Part shown: one piece after another, positions 1 through 9,233 of the stretch | Layout: every line of letters starts with the position of its first letter | Position numbering within the stretch: position 1 is the first letter of the stretch | Assembly (NCBI GenBank): GCA_958430865.1 | Contig: CAUDNR010001657.1 | Span: 37,876 to 61,372 of the forward strand | DNA from: Entrophospora sp. SA101 | Lineage: Eukaryota > Glomeromycota > Glomeromycetes > Entrophosporales > Entrophosporaceae | Length of the DNA stretch: 23,497 nt | Reading direction: 5' to 3' | Made by a program: the position numbers and the translations under genes | Notes under the pieces: model-generated | The model's database searches: none | Told to the model about the DNA's origin: nothing | What the model saw: the letters and a program-made list of their open reading frames with translations, nothing else

Positions 1-92
1 AAATTTACAGTTTATTTTTTTTATTTTATTAACTAATTTCAAAGTCTATTGTTCTATATGTAATAACTAACCGACTGTATCTATGGTAACAT

Positions 93-846
93 TTAAATTT
101 TAAAAGAAAAAGATATGGTATGACAATCGAGATTGTTTAAATTCAAAAGAACTATCAATCCTGTTGTAGAAAATGTAGGCAGTAAGATTATTCGTGTAGT
201 TTGATTCTTTGATCCTAACAACAAGTATAATTAATAAATAAATTACTGTTTTTCTTTTAAGGGATAGATAGAAAGAAAGAAAACAAAGTTTATTGATTAC
301 CTTTTAATAAACAGGTTTTAAATTCTTTTTGATTTCCAATAAAGTAAACATGGGGTGTTTGGTTTATTATTAAAGGATCTTCATCTTGGAATGGATAACA
401 AACTAATATAAAATTATAAAATTAAAATCATTTCAATTTGGTAAATTAATAATAAAATACAAAATCTAAAAATTTCTTTAGTACATAGAGTATCAGGTGC
501 AGTTGGTGCAATATGTCTCCAATATAAAGTTTTCTCAGCAAATAAAAGTCTATCATCACATTCTACATATCTAAAAATATCATCGATTGTTTGACCTGAT
601 GTGCCTAAAAATCTATTGAAACATACATTTAATTAATTTATGTGATTTTATTTTTTTCTAAAAAATAAAATTAATATATTAAATAACTTGCAAAAATTTA
701 TCCAATTGGAACAAATAAGGATTCGTTACACAATTAAAATTTGAGTTTTGATGAGCTTTTGTGAATAAATTGACTTGAATTGGTTGTTGTGGAAAAGTTG
801 TATTTGTTGGATCATTGGCTCCTGGCATTAAATCTAAGGGAGAAGC
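93..846 (-). pseudogene. POLD2: DNA polymerase delta small subunit (POLD2/Pol31), 5'-truncated, four exons
   Basis: This is the C-terminal part of the regulatory B subunit of DNA polymerase delta, which acts in nuclear replication. The gene reads right to left in four exons: about 846-692, 612-485, 402-301 and 214-93 (stop TAA at 95-93). Spliced, it gives the family landmarks in order: [54 protein letters not shown] and a C-terminal ISFS. The introns are 691-613 (GC-AG, donor GCAAGT), 484-403 (GT-AG) and 300-215 (GT-AG). Every splice keeps frame, and I see no stop or frameshift in the exons. The inactivated phosphodiesterase-like N-terminal two thirds and the OB fold are absent, because homology stops near 840 where a plus-strand kinase begins. 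The exons look recently intact, so the truncation is young or reflects a mis-join in the assembly. Identification rests on recalled family motifs. Confidence 0.85.
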
Positions 847-1385
847 CATATACAATGGCATCAGATATATATAGTTTTGGAGTTCTGATGTCTGTAATAT
901 CAACTGGTCAACAACCTTTTAATAATTTGGCACATGACCTAGATCTTGCAATGAAAATATGTGAAGGTGTAAGACCAGGATTTTCAAACAACACACCAAA
1001 ATTCTATATTGAACTAGCATTCAGATGCATGGATGCTAATCCAGATAAACGTCCAACTGCTGAAGAAATTTGTAAGATTATTCGTGATTGGTTTAATTCA
1101 TTAGAATTTAAGGAAATGGATAAAATAAAATTTGACCCTTCAACAATTACTGCAACAATTCATCCAAATGCTGTTTACACTAGCAGATTATTAAAATTTA
1201 CAAGCCTTCCCCAGCCTGTGAATTCCAATAAAGTGACAATTATTGGTAATAATAATGGTAATTATTCATTGATTATTTTCATTTTTTATTGATTTTTAAA
1301 ATTATAATTTATTAATATCTCTTGATAAATATTTGTAGATTCTATGCAAATTGAATTAACTATACCAGATGGATTACTTGAATAA
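837..1385 (+). pseudogene. Protein kinase C-lobe fragment (Rhizophagus-type expanded TKL-like kinase), two exons
   Basis: This is the last third of a protein kinase domain plus a lineage-typical tail. From about 843 the frame reads KPYT, ASDIYSFGVLM (subdomain IX, with the structural Asp of the DxxxxG motif), PFNN, LAMKICEGVRPGF, YIELAFRCMDANPDKRPTAEE (subdomain XI Arg), then a tail containing HPNAVYTSRLL and SLPQPVNS. An 81-bp GT-AG intron at 1258-1338 joins phase 1 to a short last exon encoding DSMQIELTIPDGLLE and stop TAA at 1383-1385. The open frame runs back to an ATG at 780, but those residues do not match a kinase. The ATP-binding lobe, HRD loop, DFG and APE are all missing. It therefore cannot be an active kinase. 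It abuts the truncated POLD2 gene head to head. This kinase type is heavily expanded in arbuscular mycorrhizal fungi (known from the family). Confidence 0.85.
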
Positions 1386-2600
1386 GTTAAATTTTATCAT
1401 TTTATTATGTATTTAAATTATTTATTATTTATTTTATTTATTCAGCTACTGTAGCTGTGATATTAAATATCTTGAGAAATGAAATTATAGATAATTAATT
1501 AGTTATATTTAATAGTGATATTATATATAAAGGTAATAACCTCCCACAATTGATATTTTTTCCATTTGAAATTTGGATGTCAAATATGCACATTCAATAA
1601 TTTTGTTGTTGTATGATATTTGGGCTATTATATATTTAAAAGATAAAATAATCATGAGACAAAAATATTTATTTATATTACAAAAATATTATTGTGTCAT
1701 ATATGCTGACAAGGAAGAGAGAAGTCAACATGGCATGTTGATGTTAAGTTGAAAAAATTAATCTTTTAGAAGGAATTGTCTATTTTCAAGAGATGTTAAA
1801 TTACAAATGTTCAATTTGTTTTATCCATTTTACTTGAATAAATACTGAGATAGTAAATTGGAACTGACCTGGGGCCCTGATTATTGTCAGCCATTTCCTT
1901 TTATATCCAGACGTAATCATGTAAAAAGTCATGTTATATGCAATGTTTAAACAATTAGAAATTGCTTAAGAATAATTAATCATCATTAATAACTAGTTAA
2001 TTAACTAGTTCACCTTTAACACTTTTACATAAAATAATCTTTGTAATTAATTAATAAAGACAGTGTGATTTGATCCTTAATCCTTTCTAATGACTAATGG
2101 TTTGGCTAACCTTTAATTATTAGTTAGGAACCCTTTTGATTGTACTGTGTTCTGTATCGCTTGTAAGGACACCTCAAATAGCATAGTTATTTATGGGTTA
2201 GTTTGACTATTTGGATTGTGTCAGATGCAAAAGACCCCTTTTGGCCATGATCTAGGCTGTGTGCAAAATTTAGTAAGCAACTCAGATTGCACACTCACAA
2301 TATTCAATGTAATTTGAATACTCAGCTTCATAATGAATAAAACAAATAATTCTTATTTGTACAGAAACCCTACCATAACTTGATCTTTGATGCAAAGGTA
2401 GAATTATTTCAATTCATTATGATGATGATGATATTCTCTTTGGTAGCACTAATATCAGCTCTATCAACTAACTGGGGTAGATTCACCAGTTTCATCAAGC
2501 AATTGATGAAGTTTCTCTCGAAGATTTCTTGAGTAATCAATATCTAACAATTCATTGGATCTTTTTTTCTGTTTATCTATTTTATTTTTATCAACAATAT
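1386..2600. other. Non-coding spacer, possible LTR-like remnant
   Basis: There is no convincing reading frame on either strand. The stretch holds a perfect 20-bp palindrome at 1991-2010 (AACTAGTTAATTAACTAGTT). Around 2330-2400 a polyadenylation-like AATAAAA is followed by moderately complex sequence that resembles the R/U5 part of a retrotransposon LTR. No terminal TG..CA pair or target duplication could be fixed, so the LTR idea stays a guess. Confidence 0.3.
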
Positions 2601-2601
2601 T

Positions 2602-3042
2602 TAGCGATTATTATTATTATTCACCGAAAAATTTTCACTGGATAATTAGTGAATACTCGCGCAATTGAATGTAATTTTTTTAATACATGTAATACTATTT
2701 TATCCACTATTACACTATTATCAACACTCCTTCTATTATAACAATATAATATATCAAGTAATATAAATACCCAACTGTGTCATCGTTAGCTAAAAATATT
2801 TATGCATCGCAGCAACTTCTACTCCAAATGAACGTCTATTTAATGAAGCTGGAAATACAATGGCAGCCAAACGAACAAAATTGAATCCATCGTTATTTGA
2901 AAGGATTCTATTAAATTTATTTATCGTTATATTTTAAATAAATTTAAATCAAAGAGTATTCAACGGATATTCAGTGGACATTCGGCAGATATTCGATGAA
3001 TGACCGATTATCCGGTAATGCGAATGTTCGCTTTGTTGCAGT
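2602..3042 (+). mobile_element. Degenerate hAT element fragment with C-terminal transposase piece
   Basis: At 2803-2936 the plus strand encodes the start of the hAT C-terminal dimerisation region: CIAATSTPNERLFNEAGN followed by MAAKRTKLNPSLFERIL, then unrelated residues and a stop. A preceding LAKNI at about 2789 is one frame off, so at least one frameshift lies next to it. The sequences near 2640-2665 and 2990-3040 look like weak inverted relatives of each other (AC[CT]GGATAAT motifs and AGCGA-type ends), suggesting decayed terminal inverted repeats. No catalytic core is left. The domain call is firm; the element borders are tentative. Confidence 0.65.
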
Positions 3043-3363
3043 ATGCTCCATACACATGCAAAACAATTGGTATCATATTTAAAACCAAGCTTCGCATACT
3101 AGTTAATAATAAAAATTCAAAATGAAATTTTTTGAGAAGCTCATGAATAGGAATAGCATAGAATGTAATCGTTTTACAAAACCAGCAAAAAATTATTCAA
3201 ATGATAATCATTCAAAACATTGCTTATAACAATTTCTTTCTTATGTTAATTATTATTATCATATTACTATCAATATTACCATCAAATATCACTACTACTC
3301 TATTAATATTGCATTACCACACTTACAAACCAACTAATTTTTTTAAAAAACAATTTTTATAAG

Positions 3364-3458
3364 GATAAAAAAGTATATGTCCAAGATATTATCAGAGAGA
3401 ATTCCCAATTATTTTGGGAGATTGTGTATGAACGTGAAGGATATATTTATCTGTCCGG
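3364..3458 (+). pseudogene. Orphan exon of an NDOR1/Tah18-like NADPH diflavin reductase
   Basis: A 95-nt segment flanked by an acceptor (TTTATAAG before 3364) and a consensus donor (GTAAGTAAAT from 3459) reads DKKVYVQDIIRENSQLFWEI followed by VYEREGYIYLSG. The VYVQ..IRE and Y.Y..G pattern is the NADPH-binding end of the CPR/NOS-type reductase domain. RENS..FWE most resembles the cytosolic iron-sulfur-assembly partner NDOR1/Tah18, though cytochrome P450 reductase is an alternative. The next exon should begin with the NAKxMP-type motif; nothing like it follows within 150 bp, and no upstream exon is visible. The stretch is therefore an isolated exon copy with preserved splice sites. Confidence 0.6.
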
Positions 3459-3599
3459 GTAAGTAAATATATAAAATAAAAAATTTATTATCAAGTGTTA
3501 GAAAATATCAAATCTGACAACCAATTTTATGCATATACATATATGTACCTTTATTATTAGAATCTAGCTTCACCTTTGAACTTTTATTACGTGCTTGAA

Positions 3600-3992
3600 T
3601 TATGTAAATGCAAACAATTTGTAAATGAAAATTGTCATTTTATTTAAACAGTCATTGTAGGCTTTAACCAATTCATTGTTTTCAGCGATTTTATTACTGT
3701 CTAATTTACCATTTATTTCCATGTTATCATCACATTCAATACATGATGTAATATAATCATGTATGATTGCAGCTTTTGTCAAATCCTCAAGGAATATTTG
3801 ATGATTTCCAGGAATTTTTTGATGAATCTTGTAAATATAAGGTTGTTGATGCTGCTGCTGTTGTATACTCTGCCTTTTTTTGCTTGTATTATTATAGTTG
3901 TTACTGAGGTTTTCATTAGATGACTCATGAGAATACTTATAATTGCTAATATTGTTTGTAATTGGCTTAGTAACAAATTGGATGATGTTCAA
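3600..3992 (-). CDS. Hypothetical N/Q-rich protein, 130 aa
   Basis: I do not recognise this frame. It starts with ATG and has an Asn/Ser-rich first 45 residues, a short Q-rich run (QQQQHQQ) near residue 45, then a more complex second half with ENNELVKAYNDCLNKM near the end. The second half has normal amino-acid variety, so it could be the last exon of a larger gene. Just upstream (4128-4019, minus) a separate short frame reads KYEGVDGCDENGNPIIASMV and stops, which may be another exon of the same gene or unrelated. No promoter or splice model is convincing. Confidence 0.25.
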   Translation of the reverse strand: MNIIQFVTKPITNNISNYKYSHESSNENLSNNYNNTSKKRQSIQQQQHQQPYIYKIHQKIPGNHQIFLEDLTKAAIIHDYITSCIECDDNMEINGKLDSNKIAENNELVKAYNDCLNKMTIFIYKLFAFT

Positions 3993-4167
3993 TATTAAGT
4001 GCGATGTCTAATTATTGGATCAATGAGCTTTGACCAGCACTTCCACCACCATACTGGCGATAATAGGATTTCCATTTTCATCACATCCATCCACACCTTC
4101 ATATTTCAATCCATTTGGAAATCTTCATCATTATCAAACCCTTTACTAATTTTGAACCATAATATAT

Positions 4168-4300
4168 AATTGCGCTTTGATGGGTCACCAAGAGTACATT
4201 ATTTGGAGTATCAAAATTCTAAGAAAAATTGGTGGACCACCAAGGTAAAATTATTATAGAAAGATATATAATAAAAATTATGCTTTGACGGGTCACCAAA
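4168..4300. repeat. Paired GCTTTGAYGGGTCACCAA repeats around a TTGGTGG/CCACCAA hairpin
   Basis: Two near-identical direct copies of the motif lie at about 4171-4188 and 4280-4297. Between them, at 4229-4243, is a perfect 15-bp inverted repeat (TTGGTGG-A-CCACCAA). This arrangement resembles subterminal repeats of a small non-autonomous transposon, but I found no target duplication. Confidence 0.4.
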
Positions 4301-4702
4301 TAGGTATACTATGTGCCTCATTCTTGCATTCGAATGCAATGCATAAAGCAAAATACAGATTGCAAACAATTGTTCTTAGACGAAAACGGCTCAAATTAAG
4401 ATCTGATATACTGAGTACGCGCATGAAAACGGCACAGAAAAATTGAGTTACATTCTGCCTTTGAGATTGCTTTTCCTGAAGTGCTACATAAAGTCGATAG
4501 TAAACCATGGTTCACGATAGTCACGTTTGTTACATCTTGGAACCTGAATGCAGGGTATAAATAAATATTCTTACTGTCTGATTAAACGCCCGATTTAATA
4601 GCCAATTTAATACCAAATGACAACAAAAACGCAAAATACACCTCACTTGACTGTTGTTTAAAATGCAACATAACTATATATATCTCATTAACCTGCAATC
4701 GA

Positions 4703-4712
4703 ATGACGTCAT
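4703..4712. promoter_or_regulatory. CRE-like palindrome ATGACGTCAT
   Basis: A perfect 10-bp palindrome contains the TGACGTCA core bound by bZIP (CREB/ATF) factors in fungi. No gene start lies nearby, so it may be chance or part of a dead element. Confidence 0.25.
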
Positions 4713-4759
4713 ACAAGTGAATGCATTGTCGGGATCCATATGGATACTATTTTTTACGT

Positions 4760-5078
4760 GGCCAGAAATCAAAAAATGGCCGCAAACGAATTTCATGATT
4801 CCATCTGGGTGGCCAAAAATTAAAAATTGGCCGCATTTTGGTTAGATTTTTTAGATCGCATAGCTTTTTAAGCTTTGAAGACAATAAAACGGCTAAAAAA
4901 GATAGTTAGATAATTAAGCAGTCCATAACGTCTGTAGACGTTATCTGATGTGTAAATAAAAAATCGAACTAAAATAAGACAAAAATGCGGCCTAAAAATG
5001 AAAAATGGCCGCTCTCGAAGGTGGCCAAAAAACAAAAATTGGCCGCTTTCGAAGGGGGCCAAAAAATCAAATTAGGCC
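4760..5078. repeat. Array of five GGCC-N14-GGCC units
   Basis: Five units of exactly 22 bp, each with GGCC at both ends and a 14-bp A-rich core, lie at 4760-4781, 4811-4832, 4989-5010, 5023-5044 and 5057-5078. The last three are spaced 34 bp apart; the first two are 51 bp apart (one and a half times 34). Units 1-4 are followed by GC and an A/T-rich or TCGAA spacer. Between units 2 and 3 is an inverted repeat at 4925-4944 (ATAACGTCT-GT-AGACGTTAT). The conserved GGCC pairs stand out in this AT-rich context. Short open frames across it (WPEIKKWP, WPKIKNWP) follow from the repeat and are not convincing proteins. Confidence 0.75.
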
Positions 5079-5104
5079 ACATAGGTAGGTAACAGTCTAA
5101 CATA

Positions 5105-5138
5105 AGTAGGTAACAATATATATATATTGTTACCTACT
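5105..5138. repeat. Perfect 34-bp palindrome with TAGGTAAC arms
   Basis: Two 17-bp arms (AGTAGGTAACAATATAT and its exact complement) meet without a spacer. A further direct copy of TAGGTAGGTAAC lies at 5083-5094, next to the end of the GGCC array. It could form a cruciform or be the joined ends of a palindromic element. Confidence 0.8.
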
Positions 5139-5139
5139 G

Positions 5140-6700
5140 TTTTGATTGAAAGCATGTTAGGAAAATTTACATAATAACAATATCAAAAATACAATAATTA
5201 TTTATAGGTCGAAGATAAGATTCGTAAGTCTTGGGTTTAGCATACCTGAGAATATACAAATGAAGAAGTAATCAACAGGGATTCAAATTAATTGTAAATA
5301 AAGACCATTTTCAATGAATCGAACATTCTCAGATATATTCCAAAGGGATTGATTGGCCTTTACAATGGGCACAGCTTATATATATTGCTTTGTAAGGATA
5401 TTATATTTGATGAGTATTTTTTTATTAATAATTTTATCATTTACTAACCTTCAATATATTTTATGTGATTAATTTAATCTAGAATTCCAGTTATTAAAAG
5501 CACGGCGTTGAAATCTGCAACTTTAATTTAATATCAAAAAATTATTTAAAGATAGATTTAGATTTAGATTTACAGGCAAGCATGTTTCAATATTTCAAAA
5601 ATGCAAATATTCATATCGTGATCGCATCATAAATCGCATTGGTTATACTAACATATTTGTATTGTGGTCAGAGACGAAATCATCGCAAAGATCAGAAGGA
5701 TTCTTCTGGAATTAGACCGGGTCTATTGAGACTAGTGATATCAGCCTTTAATATTGAAAAAACCTTAGCCAGCTAAGAACTTGTATAAATTTTTTTTACC
5801 TTGGATAAATAGCATATATTTATATGAATTACCAAAAAAATTTATTGTTTTAAATAATAATAAACAGCTTTTAAACAAAGAATATTATGAATACTATTTT
5901 ACTAAGTTATATTTTTTTCTTTGTAAATACATTTTTAGCTGAAAACAACCCAAGTAAATCCTTACTTGCGCAGCCAAACTATTTTTTTTTATTCCACCAA
6001 ACAAGTGGATCTTTTTCAAATAAAATTTGTATACATATTAATATATATACATGTTTGTATATACCTAATATTAAATAAAAGTTAGCCAATAAAATTGTCA
6101 ACTGTTTGATAACAAAAAGTCTCGTCTATCTTTTATTTGATTATCATCAAAAACAATGATAAGGTTGACTTTTGAGAAATTCCAGAAAAAAAATTGTTTT
6201 ACAAAAAAGAAAATCAGCTGGATCGAACCTTACATTAGTGCTGATCAATTTATTTTAGTATAGTACGATGCAAAAAGTAGATTAAATCACTACATAGTAA
6301 ACAAATCTTTTTTTTTAGTAAAACAATTTTTTTTTACTGATGATATTCTTAACAATACTTTGTATTTCATAAAAACCTATTTTTCTTTGAAAAAAAAAAA
6401 TTTTTTATTTTCGCTATATACACTTTACATTGTCTACCAAATCTTCCCAGGGTAAGTTTTATAATAAAAAAAGTCCACCAAATCTTCCCAACTGTTTACG
6501 GTGGGACAAAAATACTATAGAAATAGACAAATAACTGATCTTTATTTAAATATTTTTTTAGAATAATAAATAAACATATATATATATACATATATATATA
6601 AATTATAAAAACAAATCAAACCCAAGTACTGAAACTGTTTAATATATTCTAGTCTTTAGTCTTATAGTTTTTGTTTTTTATTTTCAAATTAGGATCAAAC
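5140..6700. other. Non-coding spacer
   Basis: I see no supportable gene. The stretch is homopolymer-rich, with a TA-rich microsatellite at about 6575-6602. A 17-bp near-identical direct repeat (TCYACCAAATCTTCCCA) occurs at about 6434 and 6473. The only longer frame (5887-6078) is low-complexity Phe/Asn-rich and looks random. Confidence 0.5.
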
Positions 6701-6749
6701 TTATAAACGCAATCTGTGCCAACAACATGATTATGAGTAAGGGTTCACG

Positions 6750-7060
6750 AAGACATGAAGCTCAAAACAATAGAGGCGGAACAAGGTGGAAGAAATTTGT
6801 TCTAGTTATCATGAAGCTTGCATTTGTTCAAGTATTTGGAAATTATATATATAACAACCAGAAAGGGGAGGAGGAAATAAAAGTTATGTATAAATAGGAG
6901 CATGTGTAAACAATAATAATTTATAATAATAATTTATAATTTTACATTAATTTCTTCACCGAGTTATACTAATTATGTTTAATAATTATTACTGGAATAA
7001 AATACACATTCTTGCTGGATTGTAATTAAAGTCTTCCTTTATTACTGGTAGGATCAGAGC
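6750..7060 (+). mobile_element. Possible LTR end with primer-binding-like site
   Basis: A TATA-like GTATAAATAG at about 6887-6896 is followed by AT-rich sequence, an AATAAAA at about 6998 and, near 7043-7058, TGGTAGGATCAGAGCC. The last resembles the initiator-tRNA primer site TGGTATCAGAGC found just after the 5' LTR of Copia elements, but with three extra bases. No TG start, TSD or downstream gag/pol was seen. If real, this is a truncated LTR retrotransposon. Confidence 0.35.
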
Positions 7061-8000
7061 CTCGACTGGTGGCAACAACTGAACTTTGGAATGGGAAATA
7101 TTATGACGCAATGCATAATTCATGACACAATGTCAAATTTTCAATTATGCGTGATACAATTCATAATTTTGATAACATATATAGTAAGAATATACTTCAC
7201 GTCACCAACTATATGTCTTGCGTCACAGATTATACCTGCGTCACAATTTGTTATGCTAATTATTAATAAATAAAAAGAAAAAACATATGTTAAATTAATA
7301 ATAGCAAACATACAATATATTTTACAATGAATTATTTGTTTTCTTTTATAGTTATCCTAGTGGGTTTAGCTATTGATTACTTTGCTGACCGTTTGGGTCA
7401 TGTGATTTTATAGTATTGTGACACCAAAAATAGTGTGTCATTAATTTGAGATGATCAACAAGGGGAAATTTTTTAATAAATAAATTAGCAGTAATGACGA
7501 GATTCATATTGGCTTGCCGTGCCATTTGGCGAAAAAATTGGTTTGCAAGTTCCAGTTATTTCATTCCTTTTATATGCAAACGGTTAGATTTTGGTTGTAT
7601 GTAATAAATCATATTCTATAAAAATCTGGCATACAAGTGGTATTATGAAAATTTTCGTTGCAATTAAAATTTTAAAGGATTCTATAGCCTCTATAACCGG
7701 CTTCTGACATGCAATCATTTTTGGCTAGACTTTCATTATGTTTTATATCGACAACGATGAGGCAGACATATTTCATGCACCACCCGAGTGACGAAATGTA
7801 CATGCATAGAAAATTCATGTAGCTTTTAATGCTTTAGAAAAAGCCAGACACACACAGACCATACAGGTGTTTGTTCCAAACCCCCCATAATGGCATTGTG
7901 TATAGGGTCTGTGATATCAAGATTATTTTTTGTTGCTGGCTGAGCCACAAATCCCATGAAAAGGATAAAGAAACTTTGTATTTGGTTGAGGGATATTCAA
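7060..8000. other. Non-coding spacer with GCGTCAC-like repeats
   Basis: No gene is supported. Between about 7100 and 7245 several copies of ATGACRCAAT and GCGTCACA occur in both orientations, which suggests a decayed small transposon. The plus-strand open frame over them (7091-7273) is built from those repeats. Confidence 0.3.
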
Positions 8001-8006
8001 GGAAAA

Positions 8007-8123
8007 TTAACATTGCGGTAAAGAATTATTTATACCTTTAATAATTGCTCGATTTATCAATGATATTAATTTTGCTGGTTCTCCTCCATATTCGATTATA
8101 CTAATTTCATACTTGGCAGGTCT
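8007..8123 (-). pseudogene. Possible LINE-type reverse transcriptase scrap
   Basis: A 38-residue open stretch (RPAKYEISIIEYGGEPAKLI continuing to SLPQC and a stop) has the flavour of the GPxxxxYExxxxxG region at the start of LINE reverse transcriptases. The flanks are not in frame and no catalytic YxDD box is near. This is a weak resemblance only. Confidence 0.2.
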
Positions 8124-8988
8124 AGTTTAGATGCCATATAAAAGTAAAGCCCATTTTCTGGATATTCAAGCTTTAGTATATATAATCTTAAAATTTATTG
8201 AACAATTGCAACTAATCTTGTTTGATGAAACGTTACCAAAGTTGTAAAACTAATACGTCAAAGTCACTGTCATCAAGTCAAAAATGACATAAGTAAAATT
8301 TCTTTAAAGGCTAATAAAATATAAACTCGCCAAAAAAAACTTATAAATATATATATTCCAAGGTTTTTTTTTCTTGTATATCCACCCAATCTATCCTTTG
8401 TTTCATCACTTGTTTCCCAAAGGAGCTAAATTTTTCTTTTGCTGAATACAAATTCAGTTCCCACACACTCATTTACTACTATACTCGAACATTTCTTATA
8501 TTAATATTAATAACGTGATGCATGATCGGAGCAGATGAAATCATTGATTTAGGGATTCTGAAATTTGAACCTAAATGGGGCAATTACTGCAAGCCAGTAT
8601 AGAAAAATATGAATTCGGTACTTTATGTTCCAGGTCAACTAATTAGTGTATTGGTATAATTAAATTACTGCGTAAATAATTATTGGAAGGTTTGTAATAA
8701 TAAACCTTTAATTTTCCATTTTTATTGTAATGATCAACAAAATTTCATTAATATAACTTCAGGTCTTCGCTTGATCGCAGAGGAAATTAATCGATAATTA
8801 ATATTGTGATAAAATAAAACTCTGTAATAGAATCATTATTTTTAATAAGCTTTTAAAATAAATAAAAATAATAAAGTAGATTTTTATTTTCTTTGTTTAA
8901 GCGTTTTGATAAAAGCAACAAGTGTATCTCCTTGGTAAAAAGTAACAATTATGGAACTTTGGTAAAAAGCCACATTTTATTTGCTTTA
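8124..8988. other. Non-coding spacer
   Basis: AT-rich sequence with no supportable gene, RNA or clear repeat on either strand. Confidence 0.5.
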
Positions 8989-9181
8989 GTGAGTAATAGT
9001 GTTGGTTGCCAAAACTACTTTGAAGAGGCGAAAGTCAAAACTAAAATTAAAAGTTATATGTCAAAGCTAAATCAAAAGTCAATAGTCAAAAATCAAAACT
9101 AGTTTTGACTTATGGTGAAACCTTTTGAATTTCGCACGGTTGCAAAACTCTCTAATTTTGGAAACCAACACTAGTGGGTAA
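8989..9181. mobile_element. 177-bp hAT-type MITE with 8-bp target duplication
   Basis: The element spans 8997-9173. Its 18-bp terminal inverted repeats are TAGTGTTGGTTGCCAAAA on the left and, reverse-complemented, TAGTGTTGGTTTCCAAAA on the right (one mismatch). Flanks are GTGAGTAA (8989-8996) and GTGGGTAA (9174-9181), an 8-bp target duplication with one change, as expected for hAT. The interior carries many AGTCAAAA/AAGTCAA copies and a 16-bp palindrome TCAAAACTAGTTTTGA. The TIR resembles CAGTGTTGGC at 14932, so a related transposase may mobilise both. A short frame through it (8893-9102) is incidental. Confidence 0.85.
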
Positions 9182-9233
9182 GCAAGCAATGTTAGGATTA
9201 ACGTTGATTAACTAATGAGTGTTAACAACGATT

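Noticed and set aside
780..836. ATG at 780 as the kinase start
   Set aside because: Residues before KPYT do not match a kinase, and the same DNA encodes conserved POLD2 residues on the minus strand.
2410..2530. DDDDILFGSTN as a reverse transcriptase YxDD region
   Set aside because: The GAT run is a microsatellite and the frame stops within 17 codons; no other RT motif is nearby.
4654..5062. Short frames with WP.IK.WP repeats on both strands
   Set aside because: They follow directly from the GGCC-N14-GGCC DNA repeat; no start context or conserved protein feature.
4760..5078. CRISPR-like array
   Set aside because: The spacing is partly regular, but units are 22 bp with diverged A-rich cores, there are no unique spacers of constant length and no cas genes, and the genome is eukaryotic.
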